DNA of 64,000 nt, taken from the NCBI GenBank assembly GCA_948474755.1, contig CAOLHI010001479.1:310001-374000 (forward strand), written 5' to 3'. The notes under the pieces are model-generated. The model was given only the letters and a program-made list of their open reading frames with translations. It was not told the DNA's origin and searched no databases. Position 1 is the stretch's first letter. The number at the start of each line of letters is the position of its first letter. A program made the translations under genes and the position numbers. Of this stretch, positions 25,383-34,269 are shown piece by piece. Source of the DNA: Ctenosaura bakeri. Taxonomy: Eukaryota; Chordata; Lepidosauria; Squamata; Iguanidae.

Positions 25383-26149
25383 GACTGAAAGCATATTAAG
25401 CAGTCTAATGCTAAAGACAATTGAAAACCAGCTGTAACAGTTTGCACATGTTCAGATTTAGAGAAAACAAGTTCGGCCCCAAAAGTTTTATTAAAAACCC
25501 ATGTTTATGACTGGTGCTGGTATGACAATGTTGGTGTCAGCTGGGCCTCTAGAAAGAGGATGTTCCATGAGTGGAGTGGTACAAAGGAGTACCCCACAGT
25601 GTATTGCTCCTATTGATGTAACACAGAGGAACATCCCTCCAGCAGATGTCACTAATTGGTCTGGACCTAGCTAGTTAGTTAGTTAATTTTACTCATAGCT
25701 CACCTTTTTCCTTGCATGGGAGTCAAGGCGGAGTATATCTCTTTTACCATTTAGCCAGTAGGGTTAATGGAACTGATCTACCAATTTTCATTTTTAGAAC
25801 TGGTCACAATAGCCAGCAGTAATGCATAGCTTTTCATCACCAGAAGGCTAATCACAACCCAGATTCATAATGTTCATTCCTCAGACTTGGAGGCTGCAAT
25901 CCTATTGCCACTTAATTGGGGTAAGTTCCACAGAAATCAGTGGGGTTTCCTTCTGATTGTGCATTTATAAGATTGCAATGGGCATCATATCACAGCAGGC
26001 ATCATGGAAGTACAACCCCCGACATTCCTTAACATGGGCAATGTGGTGTCTGGGGCTGCTGGGATTTGTGGTTCTACAACAGCTTGAGGGCCCAATATTT
26101 ATGTGTGTATTACAGTATTGCTGTCACAACCATACATTAAAGATGAGTC
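25383..26149. other. Unannotated stretch before the LTR
   Basis: Mostly unrecognised. 25685-25745 resembles the antisense tail of a Sauria-type SINE or L2 ('cacctttttccttgcatggg'). An imperfect 28-bp sequence (acaaccatacattaaag...) just left of the LTR recurs just right of it at 32579-32606. Confidence 0.45.
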
Positions 26150-26370
26150 ACAACTGTAAGGGATTAACAGTTAATTCTCTTTGCAAACAGTTATTTTTTT
26201 CTGCAGCTTGTATTTATTTCTCTGTGTTTGTAAGGAAATGTGGGAATAGAAGAATGGAATCTGGCTCACTTCTGGTTTGCAACATTTGAAGATTACTAGA
26301 AGAATGATCTATTGTGGTGGGATGGGAAGAACAGGTTGCTTACCTGTAACTGTAGTTCTTCGAGTGGTCA

Positions 26371-26514
26371 TCTGTGCCTCATACAATAGGAGCTTTCGCG
26401 CCTGCGCGGTAGCGTTCGGAAGATTCTAGAGCTCGCTGGCTTGGCGGAGGGAGCCCCTCCCCCGGTCGTACTGCGCATGCTCCTCCCGCCGAGCCGCGGT
26501 CTCTCCTCAGTTCT
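26371..26514 (+). repeat. DIRS terminal inverted repeat, 3' side
   Basis: Exact reverse complement of 32229-32372 over 144 bases; begins tctgtgcctcatacaatagg. Outside this block the two ends differ (26326-26370 versus 32373-32387), and each outer end is instead represented in the internal complementary region. Confidence 0.97.
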
Positions 26515-26565
26515 GGTCCGCCGAAGAACATGGGACCTGAAAAAGAGGGGAAGGCAGGGCGGGTG

Positions 26566-26659
26566 TGTATGAGGCACAGATGACCACTCGAAGAACTACA
26601 GTTACAGGTAAGCAACCTGTTCTTCTTCTTCGTGGTCTCTGTGCCTCATACAATAGGAG
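26566..26659. repeat. DIRS internal complementary region (circle-junction template)
   Basis: 26566-26625 is the reverse complement of the left outer end 26326-26385 (60 bases). 26623-26659 is the reverse complement of the right outer end 32351-32387 (37 bases). The two arms overlap by the three bases TTC at 26623-26625, i.e. GAA on the other strand. In DIRS1 models this region is the template that completes and joins the element ends into a circle. It lies just past the recombinase stop. Confidence 0.95.
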
Positions 26660-26702
26660 ACTGTATAGCTCACCTGTAGGATGGTGGGTCAGGTCCCAGA
26701 CC

Positions 26703-27692
26703 CTAGAGGACAGAGGCCAGCACCGCACGACCAAACCGGGCATCTTGCCTGGAACGGCAGTCGAGCCTGTAATGGCGGATGAAGGTCGACGGTTGAGCCC
26801 AGGTCGCCACACGACACAGTTCCGGCAGGTCGACCCCTCGCAGGAGGGCCGCGGACGTGGCCACGGCTCTGGTGGAGTGGGCCCGAAGCAGGTCCGGCGG
26901 AGGCTTCTTGGCCAGTTGGTATGCCAAGTGGATAGCCTGCGCGACCCACTTGGAGAGTCGCTGGGATGATACCTTGTGGCCTCTCTTCCGCCTGCCGTAG
27001 CAGACGAAGAGGTGTGGAGTCTGTCGGTAGGACGCCGTCCTATCCGTGTAAAAGGCGAGGGCCCGACGGACGTCCAGGGAGTGCAGGGCCCGCTCCAGGG
27101 GCGAGGTCGGCTCGGGGTAGAAGGCCGGGAGCACGATGTCCTGGTTGAGGTGGAAGGTGGACACCACCTTCGGCAGGAACGAGACGTCAGGCCGGAGGAT
27201 CACCTTGTCGCGGTGGAAGACCAGGAAGGGGTCGTCGGAGCGTAGCGCCGCCAGTTCCCCGGCTCGCCTGGCCGAGGTGATCGCCACCAGGAACGCCGTC
27301 TTCATCGCCAGGAGCCTGTCGTCCGCTGTCGCCATCGGCTCGAAGGGCGGCCTCGTGAGCTGCGATAGCACCAGCGATAGCGACCACGACGGTAGCGGGG
27401 GCGATACCGGCGGGTAGAGATGTTGCAGGCCCTTCAGGAATCGCTTGACGGTATCATCCCGGAAGAGGGCCGCCGAGGGCGATCCCGGCGGTTGGTACGC
27501 CACGATCGCGGCGAGGTAGACCTTGATCGATGTGAAGGCAAGGCCTTGCTGTCGCAGGTGGAGGAGGAAGTGGAGGACGGTCCGGAGGCCGGCCGGGGAC
27601 GTCGGTTCCCGTCGCTCCTCTGCGAAGGCGACAAACCGCTGCCATTTATAGTGGTAGTTCCTCCGTGTCGATTCCTTCCTCGCCGCGGTCAA
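26703..27692 (-). CDS. DIRS tyrosine recombinase
   Basis: The 329-codon open frame encodes the enzyme that would insert the circular DNA intermediate by strand cleavage through a tyrosine. An N-terminal core-binding-like domain covers about residues 1-110 and the catalytic domain about 115-315. Visible catalytic residues: R143 in ARRAGELAAL, H272 and R275 in AHSTRA, W298 in ATW, and Y308 in FIRHY. No stop interrupts it. The listed first codon is TTG. The frame stays open upstream past 27750 but has no ATG before residue 120. It overlaps the end of the RT-RNase H frame, so it may be made by frameshifting or another non-standard route. The domain call is firm; the true N-terminus is not. Confidence 0.93.
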   Translation of the reverse strand: MTAARKESTRRNYHYKWQRFVAFAEERREPTSPAGLRTVLHFLLHLRQQGLAFTSIKVYLAAIVAYQPPGSPSAALFRDDTVKRFLKGLQHLYPPVSPPLPSWSLSLVLSQLTRPPFEPMATADDRLLAMKTAFLVAITSARRAGELAALRSDDPFLVFHRDKVILRPDVSFLPKVVSTFHLNQDIVLPAFYPEPTSPLERALHSLDVRRALAFYTDRTASYRQTPHLFVCYGRRKRGHKVSSQRLSKWVAQAIHLAYQLAKKPPPDLLRAHSTRAVATSAALLRGVDLPELCRVATWAQPSTFIRHYRLDCRSRQDARFGRAVLASVL

Positions 27693-27715
27693 GACGGTAC
27701 CGATGGCCGGGTCGT

Positions 27716-29822
27716 CTACGGCGATATCCTCCAGGCATGGAGGGCCAATACCGGGAGGTCCGGGTGCAGCACCTGGCCGTTGGAGTGGGAGAGCAGGTCC
27801 GGCGCTAGCGGGAACTTGAGGATCCTCCCCGCGAGGCCTCGATCAGAGGGCCGAACCAGTGTTGCCTCGGCCAGTACGGTGCCACCAGAATCGCGTCGGC
27901 TCCGTCCGAGATGATCTTCGAGATGACGCGACCGAGGAGCGGGAACGGCGGGAAGGCGTACAGGAGCTCCTTGTCCCACGGGATCTGGAACGCATCACCG
28001 ATGGAGCGGGGATCGTGACCCGCCCTGGAGCAAAAGCGTCGGCATTTCGCGTTCTGGCTGGTCGCGAAGAGGTCGACCGTCGGCTCGCCCCACCGGTGTC
28101 GGAGCATCCGGAAGGCGTCGTCGGCCAGGGACCACTCGTGGTAGGAGGAGGTGTCCCTGCTGAGAGCATCCGCCATGGTGTTCTCCTGCCCCGCCAGGTG
28201 AACCGCCAGCGGGTGGATCCTCAGGGAGACGCACCAGTTCCAGAGGGCGAGCGCGATGGTCAGGAGAGTGGTGGAGTGGGTCCCCCCTTGCCTGTTCACA
28301 TAACACATGGCAGTCGTGTTGTCGGTGAGGATCAACACGGCGCGGCCCGCCACCAAGTGCCGGAACGCCATCAGGGCTTTGTGGATGGCGAGGAGCTCCA
28401 GAGCGTTGATGTGGAGGGACGTCTCGTCGTCCATCCAGGCGCCCTTGACCCGGAGGTCCCCGGCGTGGGCCCCCCAGCCCAGCAGGGACGCATCCGTCGT
28501 TATCGTGACCGAGGGCCTGGGCTGGCGGAACGGCATTCCCGACATCAGGTTCCGGTGGGACTGCCACCACAGGAGAGTCTGCCGGATCTCGGGGGGAATA
28601 CGGTAGCGGCGGGACTGCTCGTCCCGGAGCGGGTCGAAGACCCTGACGAACCAGTGCTGCAGGGGTCGCGCTCGTAGCCTGGAGAGGTAGGTGACGGCCG
28701 TGGTCGCCGCCATGTAGCCGAGCAGCTGCTGTAGCGTCCTGGCCGACACCGTCGGGGCCTGGGAGGCCGCCCGCGCCGCGCGCGTGAGCGTCCGAGCCCT
28801 CTCCGTCGGTAAGTAGGCCCTTCCCGCCACGGTATCGAGGGTCGCCCCGATGAAGTCGAGGAGGCGGGTGGGTTCGAGGTGGGATTTCTTGGGGTTTACC
28901 TTGAGCCCGAGCCGGGTAAGCCACGTCAGGGTAAGGTGAATGTCTTTGTAAAGTTTGTCTTTGCAGGACGCCACCAATAGCCAGTCGTCGAGATAGGGGT
29001 AGATCGAGACGCCTCTCGTCCGCAGGAAGGAGACGACGGGAGCCATGCACTTCGTGAACACACGGGGTGCGGTGGAGAGTCCGAAGGGCAGAACCCGGTA
29101 CTGGTAGCTGGTACCGTCGATCGCGAAGCGCAGGTACCGTCTGTGCTGGGGGCGGATCGAGATGTGGAAGTAGGCGTCCTTGAGGTCTATGGATGCCAGC
29201 CAGTCCCCTCGGCGTAGGAATGGGAGGATCGACGGTAGCGTGACCATCTTGAACCTCTTGGGAGGGATGTACTCGTTCACTCCCCGCAGGTCCAGGATGG
29301 GGCGTAGGGACCCGTCCGCCTTCGGTACGGCGAAGTACCTCGAGTAGAAGCCGGTGGTCCTGGCCGAAGGCGGAAGCCTCTCGATCGCTCCTTTGTCGAG
29401 CAGGGACTGGATTTCCTCCAGCAGAGCCGGGCTGGCCGGGGTGGAGTAGTAGACGCCCCGTGGTGGAATATCCCGGAACTCGATGGCGTACCCCAGGCGG
29501 ACAATGGTAAGTACCCAGGAGTCCGTGGTGATCTCGCGCCATCGGTTGAGGTGTCTGGCCAGGTCCGGGTGATGGATGAGGTCTGCTGGAGGGGCGAAGG
29601 ACGGCATCGGTGGTGTCCTGCGGGAGGCATCAAAGCGTGCCCTCCCCCCGGAAGACGACGACTTCTTCGACGGCGGAGGCTGTCGTCGGAAGGGCCTCCT
29701 CTGGGCGGGCGCCGCGGGCGGTCTCGAGGCGGTCGAGCGCGGGGACCGGGACTGGTAGGCCGAGGACGAGGAGGACCTCCGCCAGGACGATCTGGACTGG
29801 GAGGACCGGCGAGCCTGGGGGG
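27716..29822 (-). CDS. DIRS reverse transcriptase-RNase H, with one frame step
   Basis: Copies the element RNA and degrades the template. After an Arg/Ser-rich leader the RT domain starts near 29500. Motif A is IDLKDAYFHI (about 29190), motif B LPFGLSTAPRVF, motif C YLDD at 28984-28995. RNase H follows: TTDAS (D at about 28494), the Glu of NALELL, LTDNTT, and H...N..AD near 28200-28170. A conserved DIRS tail (VDLFAT...YAFPP.PLL...LVAPYWPR) comes next. The main frame stops at 27805. Recognisable protein (RILKFPLAPDLLSH...) continues one frame over to a stop at 27716, the step falling at a four-base run at 27827-27830. All catalytic residues I can identify are present. Confidence 0.92.
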
Positions 29823-31986
29823 CTGGTTGATCCCCATCTTCCTCGCCGTCAGCCGGGCCTTCACGAGGTGGTCCATGGCCTCGTCCGTGGACGTGTGGAA
29901 GAGCCCCTGCCCGTCGAAGGGGAGGTCCTCTATTCTCCGGCGACTGTCCTCCTGGAGTCCGGAGGAGCAGAGCCACGCGTGGCGTCGGAGGGCCACGGCG
30001 CCGACCATCACCCTCGAGGTAGCCTCCACGGCATGCCTCGAGGTGGCGAGCTGTTGGGTAGCCACCGCCACGGCCTCTCCGAAGATCTGCGTGGCAGACG
30101 CGCGGGACTCTTCCGGGAGGTCAGCCAGGAGGGGGCCCAGGCGGTCAAAGAGGTTTCGATGATAGGCCGCCAGGCAGGCCATGGTGTTGGCGGTCCTGGA
30201 CACCAAGGACGCCGCCGAATAGAACCTCCTCCCGAAGCCGTCGAGTTTCCGGCCTTCTTGGGCGGGCGGGGTGGTGTGTGCCCGGTTGCCACCTCGCGTC
30301 TGCGACGACTCCACCACCACGGAGTTCGGGACGGGGTGGTTGAACAGGAACTCCGCTCCTTCCCTCTGAGTCCTGTAGAGGTGCTCGAGCCTATGCGGGA
30401 TAGGCTGTGCGGACGCCGGCTTCGCCCAAGGCTGTTTCAACGCGTCCGCCAGGGTCGGGAGGAACGGGAGCGGCGCGGTCGATGGAGGCCGGGTCTCGAG
30501 GTATTGGAAGACCGGGTCCTGCGCCTGCGGGGCGGGCTCCGTCACCTTGAGGCCGAGCGCCGTCGCCATCCGGAGGAGGATTGCGGAAAACTGGCGCACG
30601 TCCTCCGGCGCCGATTCCGGGAGCGGGTCTCCGAAGTCCAGCGGCGGTGACTCGTGGGAGGACGGCGTGGATTCCGCGGAGTCCGAGTCCGACTCGTAGG
30701 ACTCGTCGGACGGGGATGGCGAGCGCGCGGTCTTCTCCCCTTCTCTAGGCCGCTGCTGTGCCGGCTGCGTCGGCAGAGCGGCCGGCGGTACCGTCGGGGC
30801 CTGCACGGTCTCCGGGGGCGGTACCGATGGCCTCGGGTGCGATGCCGCCTGCGTCGTCGACGTGGCCGAGGTTCCCGCTCGGGCCGGGGTGGCCTGGGGG
30901 GTCGGCCTGGTCGCCGTGGCCGTTGTCCGTGGCGGCGGGGAGACCGGTCTGTGGCGGGGCGACGGCTCCCAGGGAGCGTGGGAGCTCGGGGACCCACGCC
31001 TCGGCGATCGCCCGTGGCGGGAGTAGTGGCGCTCCCGATGCGGCGAGCGGGAGCGGGGCCGCGGGGACCAGTATCTAGGGTCCGGATGGTAGCGGTCCCG
31101 GTAGGAGGGCGAGTAAGAGTAGTAGGAGCCCGGGGGCTCGTGCCATCCTTGCTCCAGCGCATATCTCCCCAAGTAGCCGGGGGAATGAGCGCTCTCGCCC
31201 GCGCGCACGCTCTCCAGGCGCATCTCCCGATACCGCGGGGATGGAGGCCTGGCCCAGTGGCCCGGAGATCGGGATTCGCCACGCGGGGGGAGGAACGTCT
31301 CCGGCCCGGGGTGTCCACGTGGCGCTCCGGAGATGGACGGCGACTCGGCGGCACAGTCTCCACGACTAGCTTCGGAGGCTGGGCGGCCTCGACGGGTTGG
31401 TCGTCGTCCGATAGCTCCAGGATCTCCTGGGCCTGCGGCGTTTCCTCCTCCGGGACGTCGGAGAGGGCCGACTCTGCCGTGAACTGGGTAGGCGGCGGGG
31501 TCGGTGGCCTGGCGGTCTCCGGAGGGTGCCGCTTCTCCTTCCTCTTCCTCTTCTTTTCCCTGGCTACCTCCTCGGTAGCAGGGCGCTTCTTCTGTGCAGA
31601 AGTCAGCGGTTTCGAAGAGGAGGCCGCGGGTCGTCTCGGGGCCGACTCGCCGAGATCTTCGGGATCCTCGGTAGCTTCATCACCGGTACCGGGGGCTTCA
31701 TACCGACGGTACCGAGGTCCCGGCGGCCGTTGGAGAGGAGGAGGAGGGTGGAGAAGTCCTTTTCCATCGGAGCGGGGACGGTCTTCTGGGCGCGGAGAGA
31801 CTGCTCCCAACAAAAAGACTTCAACCTCGCCGCCCGGTTACGGAGTGTCTGGTGGGTGAACTCCCTACACGCGGGGCAAGTTTGGACGTTATGCCCCTCA
31901 CCCAAGCAAAAAAGACACTTCGAGTGTCGGTCCGAAAGGGCGACCTTCCTTCCGCAGGAGGCGCAGGACTTGAACAAAGCCGACAT
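29820..31986 (-). CDS. DIRS gag-like protein, interrupted by frame steps
   Basis: The structural/nucleic-acid-binding protein. The chosen ATG is at 31986 (an in-frame ATG at 32100 is possible). The N-terminus holds a zinc-knuckle-like array: C-x2-C, 12 residues, C-x2-C, H, then C-x2-C (CASC...CLFC..GH....CPAC). A Lys/Glu/Pro-rich middle follows, with a lysine/arginine block. Next comes a Ser-Arg-Tyr-rich stretch (about 31280-30960, PRSRSPHRERHYSRHGR), then the helical C-terminal part with the DIRS gag signature DLPFDGQGLF...TDEA near 29910. The protein moves through three frames. The steps lie near 31812-31816 (A5), 31285-31290 (G6) and, at the gag-RT boundary, 29817-29822 (G6). Confidence 0.82.
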
Positions 31987-32228
31987 AAACCGCGGGGCAA
32001 GGGCGAGGAGAGGGGGAGAGTCCGAAGACGCCGCGCCGAGTCGAAGACCCAGCCGAGGAAAAGCCAAAAACAGTCCAAAAGTCCAAAAAAAACCGTGCAA
32101 AACGTACCGAAAACCGAAGGGAAGTCAAGAAACAGTCCGAGGTCAATTCCGAATCCAAATCCAACAACTACGCAGCAAGAAATGCAAGCCAACGAGAAGA
32201 ACCTTCTGTACGCTGAGGCGGACAAGAA

Positions 32229-32372
32229 AGAACTGAGGAGAGACCGCGGCTCGGCGGGAGGAGCATGCGCAGTACGACCGGGGGAGGGGCTCCCTCCGCC
32301 AAGCCAGCGAGCTCTAGAATCTTCCGAACGCTACCGCGCAGGCGCGAAAGCTCCTATTGTATGAGGCACAGA
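32229..32372 (-). repeat. DIRS terminal inverted repeat, 5' side
   Basis: The 144-base perfect partner of 26371-26514. It lies upstream of gag and would include the element promoter; I could not identify a specific promoter motif. About 240 bases of leader separate its inner edge from the gag ATG at 31986. Confidence 0.97.
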
Positions 32373-32656
32373 GACCACGAAGAAGAACCTTTGTACACAT
32401 CTGTTTCCTTCCTTGAACATGTGATGACACCGTGATGACACTGTACTGGAAAATGTGTAAATTGTTGTGAACTTAAAGAAGCAGGGCTCTTGGTCTTTTG
32501 AAGTTATTCCCCCAAGACCAGCCAGGTTAATAAAGGCTTTCCATTTTCCATGGGTCTCTATCTCTGATTTCTGCAACAACAACCATATTTTAATGATGAG
32601 TCACACAGATCATATCCTACAATCTAATTGCGAAATTCGGAGTGAGGCTGGAGAAG

Positions 32657-33561
32657 TGTCAGTGCCAGGCGGTGGTCAGGCAGCGGCAACGGAGCAGGTT
32701 AGAGGTGAAGGGCTTTAATGCAGTCAAAATTCAAAAGTACAAAGCAAGCAGGCTTCTACACAGTCTTAACAGAAATAGTCCTTAATGCAGGCAGGGTTTC
32801 CACTCAGTCCTAACAGAAATAAACACAGGCTGTTAAAGTACATAAGGCAGGTTACTTCACCAAGGCAAACAGGAGGACTGGTCTCAGGCACTGGCAGAAA
32901 CAAGGCACGGACAGCAGGACCATGGTTGACCAACAGTTGTTACTCCGTGCCTTCCCCAGCCCGGCACCTGCCTCAAATAGCCCTCCAAGCCAGGCGCCGG
33001 CCAATCAGGCGTGGCCATGTGGCTGAGGGCTCGCAGCTGTGCTGTGCCTCACAGCTGCGAGCTCTCTGCCCGTCGCCTCCTCTCCAGCAGGCGCTGGGAC
33101 CGGCGGACGGCCTCCTGGCCTGCCGCCGCTGCTGGAAAGGAGGAGGCGAGGCGGAAGCATCAGCCTCCTCCGGATCGGGGCCACAGGCAGACTCCCAGGC
33201 CTCCCGCGGATTGGGGCCGCGGGTGGGCGGAGCCCCAGGAGCAGGCCCGGGACCCGCCCACCCCGGCAAGCCGGCCGACGACGAGGGACTCGAGCCTGTA
33301 GCCTCTAGGTAAGTGGCTCCAGGCCCGGCAGCCTCTCCCACGGCTGCCAGGCCTGAGCCGTCGGCCGCGGCGGCCTCCAGGCAAGGCCCCTCAGCCACAG
33401 CGGCCTCCGCACAGGCCCCGTTGGCCGCGGTGGCCTCCGCACAGGCCCCGTCGGCCGCGGCGGCCTCCGTGTAGGCCCCGTCGGCCGCTGCTGCGGCTGC
33501 CGCCGCTTCAGCAGCGGCCTCAGGGGCAGCAACAGGCCCAGCAGGGCCCATGCCCCTGACA
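32657..33561 (-). mobile_element. Solo LTR with 5-bp target duplication
   Basis: The unit runs from TGTCAGTGCC to CCCCTGACA on the plus strand and is flanked by agaag at 32652-32656 and 33562-33566. Read on the minus strand it has LTR order: a GC-rich U3, a TATA-like ctatttgagg at 32971-32980, and an ATTAAA signal at 32713-32718 near the end. TG...CA termini with a 5-bp duplication fit an LTR retrotransposon or endogenous retrovirus. No internal genes or second LTR, so a solo LTR left by recombination. The 199-codon ORF across it is a by-product of the GC-rich U3. Confidence 0.85.
33361..33480 (-). repeat. Four 30-bp GC-rich tandem units in the LTR U3
   Basis: Four consecutive 30-base units (33361, 33391, 33421, 33451), each with the core cggcctccgNNNaggccccg, with a partial fifth after 33480. 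Tandem U3 units in LTRs often act as enhancers; that role is inferred, not seen. Confidence 0.88.
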
Positions 33562-33856
33562 AGAAGTTTCATTGGTTTATACTCAGAAAATGTTTCAAAA
33601 GATTGATCTGAAACGTGGCACTGTAAGAGAGATCAGTCAGAAGATCATCTGTGCTGACATTGAGGTAAAAGGGGTATGAAATGGCTGTTTCTGACTGGTA
33701 TTGTCTTTTCTCCTTTACAGTTTTCTGGGACACTTTATTTTTGATATTTCCATATGTACAGTAGGGGATATTTCAGTTTTATTTTCACGTAAAGAATACT
33801 TTTAAAAATATATATGGTTGACCTACATAGAAAACATCATTTTTTAAATAAGAAAC

Positions 33857-34244
33857 TGTGACGAATCTGATGGGAGGGGGTCTTGACAACAGAGCCTCCT
33901 TGGCAACTGAGAATGTTTAAGTTGATTGGCTGGTGAAATAGAACCTCGGATAGCCCAGGGGAGGGGCTGGTGGAAAGAGGAAAATAACGGATTTTAACTG
34001 CCTGGGGAGTGATTGAAGGGGGGTGTGATTTGTGGTGTGTTTGGGGAAGGTTGGAGATTTGAAGAGCTCTGTGGGAGAGAGAACTGAGAAATTGGGTGTA
34101 TGAAAGATAGTGAATGACTTGAAAGAGAGAGAGAGAGAGAAAAGAATGGTGTGCTGTTTATAAACATTTAGATACAGAACACATTTAAAGCAACAGTGTT
34201 ACAATAAATGTTTGAAGTTCTGTGTTCCTTAAACCAGTGTCACA
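33857..34244 (+). mobile_element. Second LTR-like unit (possible solo LTR)
   Basis: Starts tgtgacgaatctg and ends agtgtcaca, giving TG...CA inverted ends. It contains 'gtttataaaca' (about 34157), an AATAAA (about 34203) and a GA-rich run at 34120-34140. The flanking pentamers (gaaac and gagtc) do not match, so a target duplication is not supported. Confidence 0.5.
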
Positions 34245-34269
34245 GAGTCTTATTTTGAATCCTGGAATA

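Larger units (their letters stand above)
26326..32387 (-). mobile_element. Complete DIRS-type tyrosine-recombinase retrotransposon
   Basis: A 6.06-kb element read right to left: terminal repeat, gag, reverse transcriptase-RNase H, tyrosine recombinase, internal complementary region, terminal repeat. DIRS elements copy RNA into a circular DNA and integrate it with a recombinase rather than an integrase, leaving no classical target duplication. Seen here: inverted termini, the internal region complementary to both outer ends, RT with YLDD, RNase H acidic residues, and recombinase R-H-R-W-Y. The element is strikingly GC- and CpG-rich against its AT-rich surroundings. GAA marks both junctions. 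The terminal repeats have no mismatch over 144 bp, suggesting a recent insertion, though gag/pol shows frame steps. No methyltransferase domain was seen. Confidence 0.95.
26155..32578 (+). mobile_element. LTR copy B, split by the DIRS element
   Basis: The two halves, 26155-26328 and 32388-32578, together give about 365 bp aligning with the LTR at 22895-23234. The unit starts tgtaaggg, contains a TAATAAA signal near 32528, and ends gggtctctatctctgatttc...aaca. A candidate 5-bp duplication, acaac, lies at 26150-26154 and 32579-32583. The flanks are themselves short tandem-like repeats, so that duplication is only suggestive. No internal retroviral genes, so most likely a solo LTR. Confidence 0.72.

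Noticed and set aside
27700..28200. A methyltransferase domain as carried by some DIRS elements
   Set aside because: The protein after RNase H shows only the conserved VDLFAT...LVAPYWPR tail; no methyltransferase motif is visible.
27859..28677. 272-codon plus-strand ORF
   Set aside because: Antisense shadow of the RT-RNase H domain; composition follows the complement of conserved RT codons.
29610..31859. Long plus-strand ORFs of 346 and 401 codons (29610-30650 and 30654-31859)
   Set aside because: They lie antisense to the DIRS gag in very GC-rich DNA, are Gly/Arg/Ser-rich without domains, and are explained by low stop-codon frequency.
22895..32578. The two LTRs as 5' and 3' LTRs of one provirus
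   Set aside because: They differ too much from each other, and the DNA between them shows no retroviral gag, pol or env; it holds SINEs and a hAT-like element.
33361..33490. Regularly spaced 30-bp repeats suggesting a CRISPR array
   Set aside because: The units are directly contiguous with no unique spacers, in a vertebrate LTR.
32973..33572. 199-codon minus-strand alanine-rich ORF
   Set aside because: It coincides with the U3 of a solo LTR and is created by the 30-bp GC-rich tandem units; no domain is visible.
33857..34244. A confirmed target duplication for the second LTR-like unit
   Set aside because: The flanking pentamers gaaac and gagtc do not match, so only TG...CA ends support it.
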